Shown piece by piece: positions 15,406-24,319 of a stretch of 36,110 nucleotides of DNA (position 1 is its first letter; every line of letters starts with the position of its first letter). The position numbers and the translations under genes are program-made. A model generated the notes under the pieces. That model was not told where the DNA came from. It saw only the letters and a list, made by a program, of their open reading frames with translations, and ran no database searches. The DNA comes from CAZRDB01 sp964598695 (GTDB lineage: Bacteria > Armatimonadota > Zipacnadia > UBA1398). Location: the NCBI GenBank assembly GCA_964598695.1, contig CAZRDB010000028.1, positions 1-36,110 on the forward strand, given 5' to 3'.

Positions 15406-16532
15406 ACCTGCTCCGCTCGCTCGTGCGACGCCGGACGCGGGCGGTGCTGACGCTGCTGGGCGTCGCGATCGCCGTGTTCAGTCTGGTGACGATGGGTGCG
15501 GTCAGCGAGCGGATCCGGCTCCATGTGGCCAACTCGGAACGGTACTACCGACACTACGCCTGGGTGCTCGATTCGCAGGGGTTCTGGTTCGGGAGCCGTC
15601 TCCCGGCCGATCTGCGCGACGAGGTCGAGCGGGTCCCGGGAGTGCGCTACGCCGCGAGCCGGGTCCTAACGACGCCCCGGCCCGAGGAGTTCTTCTCGGG
15701 CAACGTGCTGGAGGTCTCCGCGGTCGTGGGGGTGGATCTCGAGCCGCGCCGGTGCGTGCTGCGGGAGATGAGCCTGCTCGCGGGACGCCACATGGAGCCC
15801 GGGAGCGAGGGCGAGTGCATCCTCGGCTACGCGGCGCGCGAGCAGCATGGCGTGGAGGTCGGCGACACCGTGGACGTGCGCGGCCGCCCGCTCCGGGTTG
15901 TGGGCGTGCTCGACCTCATCGGCTCGGACCCCGATCAGGCCATCTTCACCTCCCTGACCGAGGCGCGCAAGGCGACCAACCTCCGCGACGACGAGATCAC
16001 CCTCCTGGCGGTGCGGCTCGAGGATGGCGCCGACGAGCAGGAGGTGGCCGAGGCGGTGCGGTCGCTCCGGCCCGGCGCCCTGTTGGTGCTGACTCCGAGC
16101 CAGATCAGCCGGCAGATCAGCGCGGCGGTCGGGCTGTTCAACGCGATGGTCTACGGCTGCGGCGTCGTCGCGGTGATCATCGGGACGCTCGGGGTGGCCA
16201 ACACGATGGCGATGGCTGTCGGCGAGCGATCGCGGGAGATCGCCACGAAGAAGGCCATCGGGGCCCGAACGTCGGACATCTTCCGTGAGTTCCTGAGCGA
16301 GGCGGTCGTCATCTCGATCGTGGGCTCGGCAGCCGGCATCGCGCTCGGGTGCCTCGGGGCCGCCGTGCTGAACCGTGTCATCGGGGTGCACGGACTGCCC
16401 GTCTTCATCGTGACGCCGCGCCTGGTGTTCCTGGCCGTGGCCATCGCGGTCGTGGTGGGCGCCGTGGCGGGGGTGGTACCGGCGCTGCAGGCGGCACGGA
16501 CCGACCCGATTCGGATCCTGCGCAACAACTGA
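15402..16532 (+). CDS. MacB/FtsX-type ABC transporter permease
   Basis: A 376-residue permease with the MacB layout: TM1 near 12-33 (AVLTLLGVAIAVFSLVTMGA), a large periplasmic MacB_PCD-like domain (about 35-235), then the FtsX domain with three helices. The coupling segment VGERSREIATKKAIGARTSDIFREF (about 270-292) is the strongly conserved site that contacts the ATPase. Such permeases use ATP hydrolysis for mechanotransmission: lipoprotein release, toxin export or cell-wall hydrolase control. No ATP-binding gene is in this operon. The nearest is at 25018, where it has its own permease. Fusion into an exbBD operon suggests envelope work, possibly with both energy sources. Confidence 0.88.
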   Translation: MNLLRSLVRRRTRAVLTLLGVAIAVFSLVTMGAVSERIRLHVANSERYYRHYAWVLDSQGFWFGSRLPADLRDEVERVPGVRYAASRVLTTPRPEEFFSGNVLEVSAVVGVDLEPRRCVLREMSLLAGRHMEPGSEGECILGYAAREQHGVEVGDTVDVRGRPLRVVGVLDLIGSDPDQAIFTSLTEARKATNLRDDEITLLAVRLEDGADEQEVAEAVRSLRPGALLVLTPSQISRQISAAVGLFNAMVYGCGVVAVIIGTLGVANTMAMAVGERSREIATKKAIGARTSDIFREFLSEAVVISIVGSAAGIALGCLGAAVLNRVIGVHGLPVFIVTPRLVFLAVAIAVVVGAVAGVVPALQAARTDPIRILRNN

Positions 16533-16536
16533 CGGG

Positions 16537-16553
16537 CCCGGCCCCCTGCCGGG
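16537..16553 (+). terminator. Weak hairpin after the FtsX permease gene
   Basis: CCCGGC (16537-16542) and GCCGGG (16548-16553) form a 6-bp stem around a CCCCT loop, five bases after the permease stop. There is no T run, so termination is uncertain. Confidence 0.25.
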
Positions 16554-16594
16554 TCGAGAGGGCGGTCCTACGGCCGCCGGAGCGGAGTGCTGCG

Positions 16595-18091
16595 ATGATG
16601 TTCGTCCAACCAAGGCGACTGCGTCAGTCGATGGTGTGTGCCGTCCTTACCGGCGTACTGCTCGCACTGAGCACCCTCAGTTCCGGGGCCGACGTCTACG
16701 CGCCGGCGCTCGAGGGCGATCTGGCGGCCCTGTCTTCCGACGCGTTCGAGGGCCGGGAACTCGGCATGCCCGGCGGCCGGAGAGCCGCCGACTACATCGC
16801 GGCTCGGTTCGCCGAGATCGGGCTGCAGCCGCTGGGCGAGGACGGCTACTTCCAGCCGTTCCAGGCCGCGTTGGGGGGATCGCTCGGCGAGGACAACGTC
16901 TGCGCGTGGGGCGGGGGAGCGATGGCGCTCGGAACCGAGTGGCGGCCGTTCGGATTCTCCGGCGCCGGCTCGGTGACGGCCCCGGTCGTCTTCGCGGGCT
17001 ACGGCCTGCGCACCGAGGACTTCACCTGTCGGGACTACGAGTCGCTCGCCGTCGCCGGCAAGATCGTGGTCGTGGTCTCGGGCTACCCCGGGCCCGCGCG
17101 CTCGGACGGCCGTCTCGGGCGGATCGCCTGGCCACGGACGAAGGCCCAGAACGCCCACGCGCAGGGAGCCGCCGGGTTCATCTACATCCGCTGCGCGAGC
17201 GACGATGCCGACGACCAGCTCGACCCGTTCGAGCAGGAGGCGGGACGATCGCCGCTGCCGATCCCGGCCGTGTGCATGACGCGAGCCGCGGCGCTCCGCG
17301 CACTACCTGCCGAGTTCGCCGACGTGCTCGCGGAGGTGGGCGACGCCGTGCTGAGCCACCGCGGCGCTGAACTCGGCGAGGCGACGGTCACCGCCGATGT
17401 GCGGCCCGTCGTGCGGGAGGGGCGGAACGTCGTCGGGCTGCTGCCGGGCAGTGACGCCGCGCTCGCGAGCGAGTACGTGGTCGTGGGAGGCCACTACGAC
17501 CACGTCGGCGTGACGGCCGCGCGCGGGTCGGACGGGACCCCCCAGATCCACAACGGGGCCGATGACAACGCCTCGGGCGCCAGCGGGGTCATCGCGCTCG
17601 CGCGTTCGCTCTCGGCCCTCGACCCGAGGCCGAGGCGCCCGTTCGTGTTCGTCTGCTTCGATGGCGAGGAGGAGGGCCTCCATGGCTCGGCGGCCTACAC
17701 GGCCAAGCCGCCGGTGCCGCTGGGAGAGACCGTCGCCATGGCCAACCTCGACATGATCGGGCGGATGCGCAACGACCAGCTCTACGTCTTCGCGACGAGC
17801 ACGAGCCCGCAGTTCGCCCCGATCCTCGACGGCTTGGGCGCGCGCCACGGCATCGAGCTGATCGTGCAGGATGCGCCCCCCGCTGGGAGCGACCACGCGA
17901 ACTTCGTCCGCGGCGGCGTGCCCTCGGCGTTCTTCTTCACCGGCCTGCACCAGGAGTACCACACGCCGCAGGACGACCTGGAGCTGCTCAACGTGGAGGG
18001 CGAGGTCCGGGCGCTCGGCCTGATCGAGGAGTTCGTGCGGGGCGTGGCCGATGCCGACGAGCGGCCGCAGTTCGTGGCCCCCGCGCGGTAG
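16595..18091 (+). CDS. Secreted M28-family zinc metallopeptidase
   Basis: A 498-residue protein. An N-terminal signal peptide (basic RRLR then VCAVLTGVLLALSTLSSGA, about 1-31) directs it out of the cytoplasm. A PA-like inserted domain lies at about 130-240 (VVFAGYG, GKIVVVVSGYPG, AQGAAGFIYI). The M28 catalytic domain follows, with H300 (GGHYDHVG), D323 (GADDNASG), E358/E359 (DGEEEGLHGS), D386 (NLDMIGR) and H456 (YHTPQDD). These are the five zinc ligands plus the catalytic Glu, so it should be active as an aminopeptidase. Two ATGs (16595 and 16598) are adjacent and either may start translation. It lies 62 bases after the permease and may be co-transcribed. Confidence 0.92.
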   Translation: MMFVQPRRLRQSMVCAVLTGVLLALSTLSSGADVYAPALEGDLAALSSDAFEGRELGMPGGRRAADYIAARFAEIGLQPLGEDGYFQPFQAALGGSLGEDNVCAWGGGAMALGTEWRPFGFSGAGSVTAPVVFAGYGLRTEDFTCRDYESLAVAGKIVVVVSGYPGPARSDGRLGRIAWPRTKAQNAHAQGAAGFIYIRCASDDADDQLDPFEQEAGRSPLPIPAVCMTRAAALRALPAEFADVLAEVGDAVLSHRGAELGEATVTADVRPVVREGRNVVGLLPGSDAALASEYVVVGGHYDHVGVTAARGSDGTPQIHNGADDNASGASGVIALARSLSALDPRPRRPFVFVCFDGEEEGLHGSAAYTAKPPVPLGETVAMANLDMIGRMRNDQLYVFATSTSPQFAPILDGLGARHGIELIVQDAPPAGSDHANFVRGGVPSAFFFTGLHQEYHTPQDDLELLNVEGEVRALGLIEEFVRGVADADERPQFVAPAR

Positions 18092-18219
18092 GCGGGCGCG
18101 GAGCAGGGAGAACGACGACGCCGGGGGAACCCCCACACGGCCGGAACGGGGCGCCCGATCCGGGACCAACCGACAGAGAGGCGTGATGTGCAGTGGCTGT
18201 GGGATCGCGAGGAGCGACG

Positions 18220-19644
18220 ATGCGCTCGGTTGGCGTGCTGCTCTGCGTGGGGCTGGCCCTGCTCTCGATCGGCTGTGGCGGTGGCCATGTCTCCACCTTC
18301 TCGATCTCCGGCCAAGTGAGGGTCGATGGCGCTCCGGCTGCCGGGGCGACCGTCACGATCACGCGCTGGACCGCCGATGCGGCGCACGCCGAGGCCACCT
18401 CGGGAAGCGCCGTAACGGGCGCCGACGGCAGCTACGTCGTCTCCGACCTCCAGCCGGCCACCTACCGCGTGACGCCCACCCTCGCCGGCGCGATCTTCGA
18501 CCCGGCCGAGCGGATCGCCGTGGTTGGCGCGGCCGACGTCTCGGGCGTGGACTTCGAGGGCGTCGTCCAGGAGGAGAACCTCGCGAGCATCAGCGGGACC
18601 GTCTACGCGCCGGACGGCAAGACGCCGATCGCGGGCGCGCAGGTCTCGGCCGCGGCTGCAGCGGTTGCGGGCGGCGGGGCCTCGCTCCGTGCCGTCGAGA
18701 CCGGCACCGACGGCGCGTTCCTGCTCACCAACGTGCCCGTCGGCTTCGTGGACCTGATCGTGGAGAAGGGCACGTGGCGCAAGGTGACGACGGTCACCAC
18801 CACCGAGGGAGCGACTCTGGCGGCCCCGGCTGCGGCGACCTCGCTGCCGGCCGCCGACGATGGCGCGGTGGCGATCGCGGTCGTCACGGGCCGGTTCGAC
18901 CGGGTGCAGGACCTGCTGGCGAAGCTGGGCTTCGGTACCCCCGACGCCCTGGGACGGCTGACGCTCGGCAGCGAGCAGTTCGACCTGTACGACGGGGACG
19001 GCTCTCTCGCCGTCGGCTCGCCGACCATAGCCGATCTGCTGACCGATCCCGCGCGGCTCGACGACTATCGGATCGTGATCCTCAACTGCGGCTGCGCGCA
19101 GGACCTCCTCACGGGCGATGCGGCGGTGGCTCAGCAGGTGCGCGCCAACCTGCGCGCGTACGTGCAGGGCGGCGGACGGCTCATCGCGACGGACTGGGCC
19201 TACGACTTCGTGGAGCAGTCGATCCCCGAGGGCATCGACTTCGAGGGAGGCGCCGGCGTGGCCGTGACCGTCCCGGAACCGATCGCCGCCGCGCAGAAGG
19301 GCAAGCCGGCACTGGCCGTGTTCGCGACGCCTCTCGACGCGACGATGGCCGCGTGGCTCGGCGAGCGCGGCGCGCTCACGGGGGGGAGAGTGCGTGTCAC
19401 CGGGTTCCTCGACTCCTGGGCCGTGATGAGCGCGGTGGGTACGGGCGCGAGCGAGTGGCTCGAGGGCGAGGTCTCCTGGGTCGGCGACGAGGGAACCGCC
19501 TCCGGCGTGCGTCCACTCACCGTCAGTCTTCCGCTGGGTGTGGGCCATGCCGTCTTCTCCTCGTTCCGCACCGAGGAGAGCGCGAGCCCGCTGATGCGCC
19601 CGCAGGAGTGGGCCTTGGCCTACCTGCTCTTCGAGCTGATGTAG
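18220..19644 (+). CDS. Surface lipoprotein with carboxypeptidase-regulatory-like repeats and a GATase-like domain
   Basis: A 474-residue predicted lipoprotein: MRSVGVLLCVGLALLSIGC, with the lipidated Cys at residue 19. Two Ig-like carboxypeptidase-regulatory repeats follow (ISGQVRVDGAPAAGATVTI and ISGTVYAPDGKTPIAGAQV, about 28-190). The C-terminal half (about 225-470) looks like a class I amidotransferase-like Rossmann domain: DDYRIVILNCGCAQDLL, VRANLRAYVQGGGRLIATDW. A Cys sits at the end of the strand where amidotransferases put the nucleophile, but no matching His/Glu pair is recognised, so it is probably non-catalytic. ATG 18220 is preferred over GTG 18193 because GAGGAG lies five bases before it. 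It ends six bases before the convergent TPR gene. Confidence 0.7.
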   Translation: MRSVGVLLCVGLALLSIGCGGGHVSTFSISGQVRVDGAPAAGATVTITRWTADAAHAEATSGSAVTGADGSYVVSDLQPATYRVTPTLAGAIFDPAERIAVVGAADVSGVDFEGVVQEENLASISGTVYAPDGKTPIAGAQVSAAAAAVAGGGASLRAVETGTDGAFLLTNVPVGFVDLIVEKGTWRKVTTVTTTEGATLAAPAAATSLPAADDGAVAIAVVTGRFDRVQDLLAKLGFGTPDALGRLTLGSEQFDLYDGDGSLAVGSPTIADLLTDPARLDDYRIVILNCGCAQDLLTGDAAVAQQVRANLRAYVQGGGRLIATDWAYDFVEQSIPEGIDFEGGAGVAVTVPEPIAAAQKGKPALAVFATPLDATMAAWLGERGALTGGRVRVTGFLDSWAVMSAVGTGASEWLEGEVSWVGDEGTASGVRPLTVSLPLGVGHAVFSSFRTEESASPLMRPQEWALAYLLFELM

Positions 19645-19650
19645 AGGCGG

Positions 19651-21135
19651 TCAGTCGCGTCGGGGCTGGGGGGTGAGCGAGGCCATGAGGCGCTCCGCCA
19701 GCGCGCGGAAGCGTCGTGCCTCCTCCGCCTGGCCCTGCTCCTCCTTGAGTTGCGCGATCGCGCGGAGAAGGACCACGCGCGGCAGTGTGTGAAGCGCGAC
19801 GCCCCGGCCCTGCAGCGCGCCGCTGCCCGATCCGAAGAGGGCGGGCGGCGCGGTGGGCCCGATCCGCTCGCCCAACGAGTCGACCGTCCGGCCGAGCACC
19901 GAGAGTGCCTCGTCGTGCAGGTCGATCGCTTGGGACAGCTCTCCCTCCCGCGCCCGCGCGAGGCCGCTCTCCTGCAGGACCGTCGCCTGCGCCTGGGGGT
20001 CGCCCAGTTCGGCGAACACCGCCGCGGCCTGCTCGAGGTGCTCGGCCGCTTCGCTGTGCCTGCCGGCCAGCGAGAGCGCGCGGCCGAGGCTTGTGGAGGC
20101 TTGGGCCTCCTCGGGCAGGTCGTTCTGCTCCCGCGCGCGGGAGAGGCGGGCCCGCTCGGCCTCGATGGCGCTCTCCAGCCGGAGCGCGGCGCCCTCGCCG
20201 GGGGGCGGGGCGCTGGGGTCGCGCGCCATCTCGTAGTAGCGGAGGGCGTCCTCGTAGTTGCCGAGCAGGGCGCTGACCTCGCCCAGCCGCAGAAGCGCGC
20301 TGTCGCGCCGCGGACCGTCGTCGGCGCGCTTGGCGTAGTGGAAGGCCTTCTGGTAGGCGTTGGCCGCCTCGCGCGCGTCGCCCCGGGCGAGAGCGAGGTC
20401 GCCAACGGCCTCGTAGGCGGCGGCCCGGGCGCAGGGGTCGACGGCCTGCTGGGCGGCGGCGCCGAGGTGCTGCGCCGCCTGCGGGAGATCTCCGAGGAGG
20501 ATCTCCAGGCGGCCGAGGTACCCCGTGACCTTCCAGTACTCGGGCGCGTTGGCCTTGGAGCACCGCTGGGCATCCTGGAGGAGACGCCGCTGTGCCTGGA
20601 CCCGGTCGCGGAGCGCGGTCTCGATGGGCCCTCCCGCGGCGTGCGGGGAGGCCAGGGGGCGCAGACGCGCCCCATCCGGCAGCGGGACGACCACATCGAG
20701 CGCGAGTCGGGCGTCGGCGCGGGCGACGAGGTCCGCGAGGATCGGACGGAGTGCGGCCTGGCGCGGGGCCGGCACGAGCAGCAGCAGACGTGTGTGTTCC
20801 TGGCCCTCGAACAGCCGCTGCAGCGCGGCGCCCTTCATCAGCGGCGAGCTCTCGGCGAACGAGGCGGTGCGGGTCTCGAGGAGGGTCTCGAGGCCCGTGA
20901 GCGCCACCGGGGTGCGTGAGTGGAGGGTCTCGGGCCAGTTCTGGGGCGCCCGCGGGAGCGCGCGCAGTGCGGGCCGATCCTCGCTGGTCACCAGGCGAGC
21001 GACGGCCGCGACCCAGCCGCGCAGCTCCTGTTCGGAGGCCGATTCGAGCACGCACAGCCAGCGTCGTCCCCGGCTGAGCATGAGCCCGAGGGCAAGCTCG
21101 TGCAGGCAGGCTTCACGGTACACGGGCGTCGGCAT
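19651..21135 (-). CDS. TPR-repeat protein with unrecognised N-terminal domain
   Basis: A 494-residue minus-strand protein. Residues 1 to about 165 form an alpha/beta domain (CLHELALGLMLSRGRRWLCV, ARLVTSEDRPALRAL, HTRLLLLVPA, LALDVVVPLP) that I cannot assign. Residues about 175-490 are tetratricopeptide-type helical repeats such as AYEAVGDLALARGDAREAANAYQKA, LRLGEVSALLGNYEDALRYYE and LGRALSLAGRHSEAAEHLEQAA. TPRs are protein-binding scaffolds. ATG 21135 is chosen because the reading frame opens further upstream only at TTG. No signal peptide is seen, so it is probably cytoplasmic. It is inserted, head to head, between two lipoprotein genes. Confidence 0.75.
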   Translation of the reverse strand: MPTPVYREACLHELALGLMLSRGRRWLCVLESASEQELRGWVAAVARLVTSEDRPALRALPRAPQNWPETLHSRTPVALTGLETLLETRTASFAESSPLMKGAALQRLFEGQEHTRLLLLVPAPRQAALRPILADLVARADARLALDVVVPLPDGARLRPLASPHAAGGPIETALRDRVQAQRRLLQDAQRCSKANAPEYWKVTGYLGRLEILLGDLPQAAQHLGAAAQQAVDPCARAAAYEAVGDLALARGDAREAANAYQKAFHYAKRADDGPRRDSALLRLGEVSALLGNYEDALRYYEMARDPSAPPPGEGAALRLESAIEAERARLSRAREQNDLPEEAQASTSLGRALSLAGRHSEAAEHLEQAAAVFAELGDPQAQATVLQESGLARAREGELSQAIDLHDEALSVLGRTVDSLGERIGPTAPPALFGSGSGALQGRGVALHTLPRVVLLRAIAQLKEEQGQAEEARRFRALAERLMASLTPQPRRD

Positions 21136-21296
21136 CGCGGCCTCGTTCCGCCCCCCCAGTGGTTCGGTTCCATCGGCGCGGGCGGTTCCCTTCGTCGGCG
21201 GGGCGCCGAAGCGTGCAGGGCCGATGAAGGAGCCGCACGAATGGGCGTCCAAAGGTACAAGGCAATCGACACGATCTGATGGAGGGTGAGCCTCAG
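21136..21296. other. Divergent intergenic region (TPR gene / lipoprotein gene)
   Basis: 161 bases that should hold promoters for both directions. No clear -35/-10 pair is visible; TACAAG at 21256-21261 is a weak -10 candidate for the plus-strand gene. GGAGGGTGAG at 21281-21290 is the ribosome site that favours the ATG at 21297 over the ATG at 21279. Confidence 0.4.
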
Positions 21297-23749
21297 ATGC
21301 AACCCCCGTGTTTCGCGCGTACCGCGCGCCTGACGCTGAGCCTGCTGCTTGGCGCGGGGTTGTTGGGTGCGTCCGGCTGTCACCGAGGCGGCCCGACGGA
21401 CAACGTGACCGACGAGACAGCGGCCTCGAAGGCCGAGATCACGTTCCACACCGACCGGGGCGCCGGCGCGACCACCTTCGCGATGGGCGAGCCGGTCTTC
21501 GTCTCGGTGCGAGGGCTGCCGCCCCGTGGCCGCTGCGAGCTGGAACTGCGCGGCCCCGTTGCCGCCGGGCCCGCCGAGGCGGCCACAACCGAGCGGCCGG
21601 CCGCGGCGACGAGCGCCTCCGTGGCGCCGAGTGTCCCCTCCGGTGGCGAGGGACCGGTTGCGCCCGCGCCGGGCGACGATCTGTCGGGACCTCCGCCGTC
21701 GCCCCAGCCGCCGCCCCCCGGGCCGGAGCCCGGCGCTGCCGCCCCGGCCCCTGCAGCCGTGACGAGCGAGGCCGCGGCCTCGGCGCCGACGCCCTCGGCC
21801 TCCGAGGCAGGTCCGGCCGTGGTGAGCGGCCGGTACGTGGCCGACGGAGACGGCCAGCTCCCGATGACCGGGATCGCCCGGGCCATCGGCGTGAGCGCCG
21901 GCTCGGGGCCCGGTCGCTATACGGTGCTCGTCCGAGGCCCGGGCGGGTCCGAGATCGGACGGGCGAGCATCGACGTCGCCGAGACCCAGTCGGCCACGGT
22001 GACGGCTTCCGATGCCAGTGGGCAACCGGTGCTGCGGTTCGCCAAGGGCGCCGGCTCGGTCTGGGTGCTCGCGCGCAAGGTGACGCCCAACACCGACGTC
22101 TCGATCTACGTGACCCGGGAGTCGAGCGACTGGACCACCGGCGCCGCGCTCGAGTCGGTCGTCGGGCGGGTCGTCGAGGCCCACAGCGACGCCGCTGGGA
22201 AGGTCCTGGCCGAGGTCTGGCCGGCGCCGGAGGAGGTGGGCGGCTTCGACGTGGTAGATCGGAAGAGCACACGTCTGAACTCCAGTCACCCGCCTTGGTC
22301 CANNNNNNNNNNGAGGAGGTGGGCGGATTCGACGTGGTGGTCGACGCGGACAACAGCGGGACCGTCACCTCGGGCGACGTGGTGAGCGGCTACCGCACGA
22401 CGGGCTTCGTGGTCTACGACACGCCGCTCGCCGCCGGCGAGACCGACCTCGCGACCCGGCTGGCCTGCGGGGACGACTTCTACACTGCCGGGGCGCGTGG
22501 CGCGCTGACGAGCAAGGAGGGGCTGTTCGTCCGGGGCCTCGCGCTGTACGACGGCTTCGAGGAGGCCCGCAACGCGGCGATCTACGTCTGCACACACCGG
22601 GAGACCTGGGAGGATGGCACGGCGCTGCAGAGCCGTGCGGGTGAGCCGGTAGCCCCACCGGCGGTCGACCCGACGGGGATCGGCCGGACCCTCGTGTGGC
22701 CGGCGCCGCTGCTGCCGGGATCGTACGACATCGTGCTCGACGCCAACGGAGACGGGAAGTACACGCGCGGCGTCGACCTCGTCGACGCCACCAGTGGCGA
22801 GACGGCCGGCGTGGTGGTCTCGGACGCGGGCAACCTCGTGACCGCGAAGGGGCGGGTCCTCGACCCCGACGGCAAGCCCGTGGCGGGAGCCGTGGTGACC
22901 TGCGCCGATTCGGGGCAGGGGAGCGCGACGACCGAGGCCGACGGGAGTTTCGCCCTCGCGCAGCTTCTCCCGGTGCCGACGCGGCTGACGGTGGTTGCGC
23001 CGGGGTACGCGCCGGCGGAGCAGACGCTCAGCCCGGCGGCAACCGACAGCCAGGTCAACGTGCCGACCGTGACCCTGCAGAAGGCCACCGCGAGCGCCGG
23101 GGGGTACTTCCCGCTCGTGGACGGCGCCGAGTGGCGGTACGACGTCGACCGGCGGATCGAGGTGACCGACACGACGAGTGGCTCTGCCGCCGTCGCGAAG
23201 ACGGTGGAGACCGGCACGATCGTCCGTGGACTGGTCCAGGGAGCCGAGGACGGCTTCTCGCTGACCGAGCAGGAGAACGTCAGCGCGGAACCCGAGGGCG
23301 GGACCCTGGCCGAGTACGTGCGCGAGGCCCACTGGTCGCTCTCGCAGGGCCCCGACGGCCTGGCAGCCCGGCTCGACGAGCGCTCCGGTGTCTGGATGCC
23401 CCTGGGGATGGAGGTCGGCAAGGAGTACGCGGCCGGCCCGTTCCGCGTGGGCGACTACACGGTCTGGGGCACGGCGAAGCTGGAGTCGGGAGGGGAGGTC
23501 AAAGCGGCGGCAGGGACGTATCCCTCCACGCTCGTGGTCGTGCTGACGCCTCAGTCCGCGATCGGCAAGTCGGGCGGCGAGCAGGCCGCGAAGGGCGCCG
23601 TGCGGATCTGGATCGCCCCGGAGGTGGGCGAGGTGCGGCGCGAGGCCGACATCACGCTCGATGTGGTCTCGATGGGGAACGGGTCCTCGGGCTCGATCAC
23701 CACGCGCCTGCTCGAGAACCTCGAGCTGACCTCGGCCCGCGTGCAGTAG
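21297..23749 (+). CDS. Large surface lipoprotein, interrupted by an adapter/gap artefact
   Basis: The annotated span contains adapter and Ns (22256-22312). When they are removed at a 26-base repeat (22230-22255 and 22313-22338, one mismatch), the two frames join exactly and give about 789 residues, so the gene is intact. It starts with a lipoprotein signal (LLGAGLLGASGC). A region of about 150 residues rich in Pro/Ala follows. Next come two related modules, each ending in vWPAP and an EF-hand-like acidic loop (DADNSGTVTSGD and DANGDGKYTRGVD), then a carboxypeptidase-regulatory repeat (GRVLDPDGKPVAGAVV). The C-terminal domain (GGYFPLVDGAEWRYD onward) is a beta-rich outer-surface-type domain. 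Likely an envelope structural or binding protein; function unknown. Confidence 0.75.
22230..22338. other. Illumina adapter and 10-N gap inside the lipoprotein gene
   Basis: Bases 22256-22289 are the TruSeq read-2 adapter, beginning AGATCGGAAGAGC. Then come 13 bases of index-like sequence and Ns at 22303-22312. The 26 bases before the adapter (22230-22255) recur after the Ns (22313-22338) with one C/A change. The two contig ends therefore overlap and no sequence is really missing. Confidence 0.95.
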
Positions 23750-23795
23750 CCACTCCCCGGCGGCGGGGCCGTCGGCGGGAGCAGGAGGAGAGCGC

Positions 23796-24281
23796 TTGGA
23801 CTGGCTCGACAATGTGCTGATCTCGCGCAAGCGCCAGAAGCTGTCGCGCGCCGATTCCCTGGGCGCCAAGCCGGTCCGCAACCCCGCCGTCCAGTGGGAG
23901 CTGGTCGACGGCAAGACGGGCGAGGAGGTCCTCCTGACCGTGCCGCCGCCCAAGAGCGCGTGGCTTCCGCTCCTGCGGATCGTGGCCGTCGTGCCGAACA
24001 AGGAGCGGCGGATCCTGCTCGACGAGATCGGGTCGTTCGTGTGGAAGCGGTGCGATGGCGAGACCTCGGTCCAGGAGATGTGCGACGCGCTGTGCGGCCA
24101 CTACCGCCTGAGCTACCGGGAGGGTCTCGTCTCGCTCACCACCTACCTGCGCCAGCTCGGGCGCCGGAGCCTTGTGGCCTTCGCGATGGAACGGCACGAG
24201 GACGCGGAGTCGGGCGAAGCCCCGGCCGAAAAGACGCAGGAAGCAGACAACGCGCGGAAGAAACACACCAGCACTTCGTAG
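23796..24281 (+). CDS. PqqD-like (RiPP recognition element-type) small protein
   Basis: A 161-residue protein. Residues about 25-135 follow the PqqD winged-helix pattern: PVRNPAVQWELVDGKTGEEV, then LDEIGSFVWKRCDGETSVQEM and a final helix (REGLVSLTTYLRQL). PqqD domains bind leader peptides of ribosomally made peptides or act as adaptors; GETSVQEMCDAL is the standard helix after the winged strand. No radical-SAM, precursor peptide or modifying enzyme is present, so a peptide-maturation role is unsupported. The TTG start at 23796 has a strong GGAGGAGAG site. The C-terminal 25 residues are charged and disordered. It lies 38 bases before an FtsX-type permease and appears to be the first gene of that operon. 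Confidence 0.7.
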   Translation: MDWLDNVLISRKRQKLSRADSLGAKPVRNPAVQWELVDGKTGEEVLLTVPPPKSAWLPLLRIVAVVPNKERRILLDEIGSFVWKRCDGETSVQEMCDALCGHYRLSYREGLVSLTTYLRQLGRRSLVAFAMERHEDAESGEAPAEKTQEADNARKKHTSTS

Positions 24282-24319
24282 GGGAGCCTTGGGGGCTCGG
24301 GGACCGGCGGAGCCTCGGC

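Noticed and set aside
22256..22312. Possible frameshift or pseudogene in the large lipoprotein
   Set aside because: The break is adapter plus Ns, and a 26-base overlap restores the frame, so the gene is intact.
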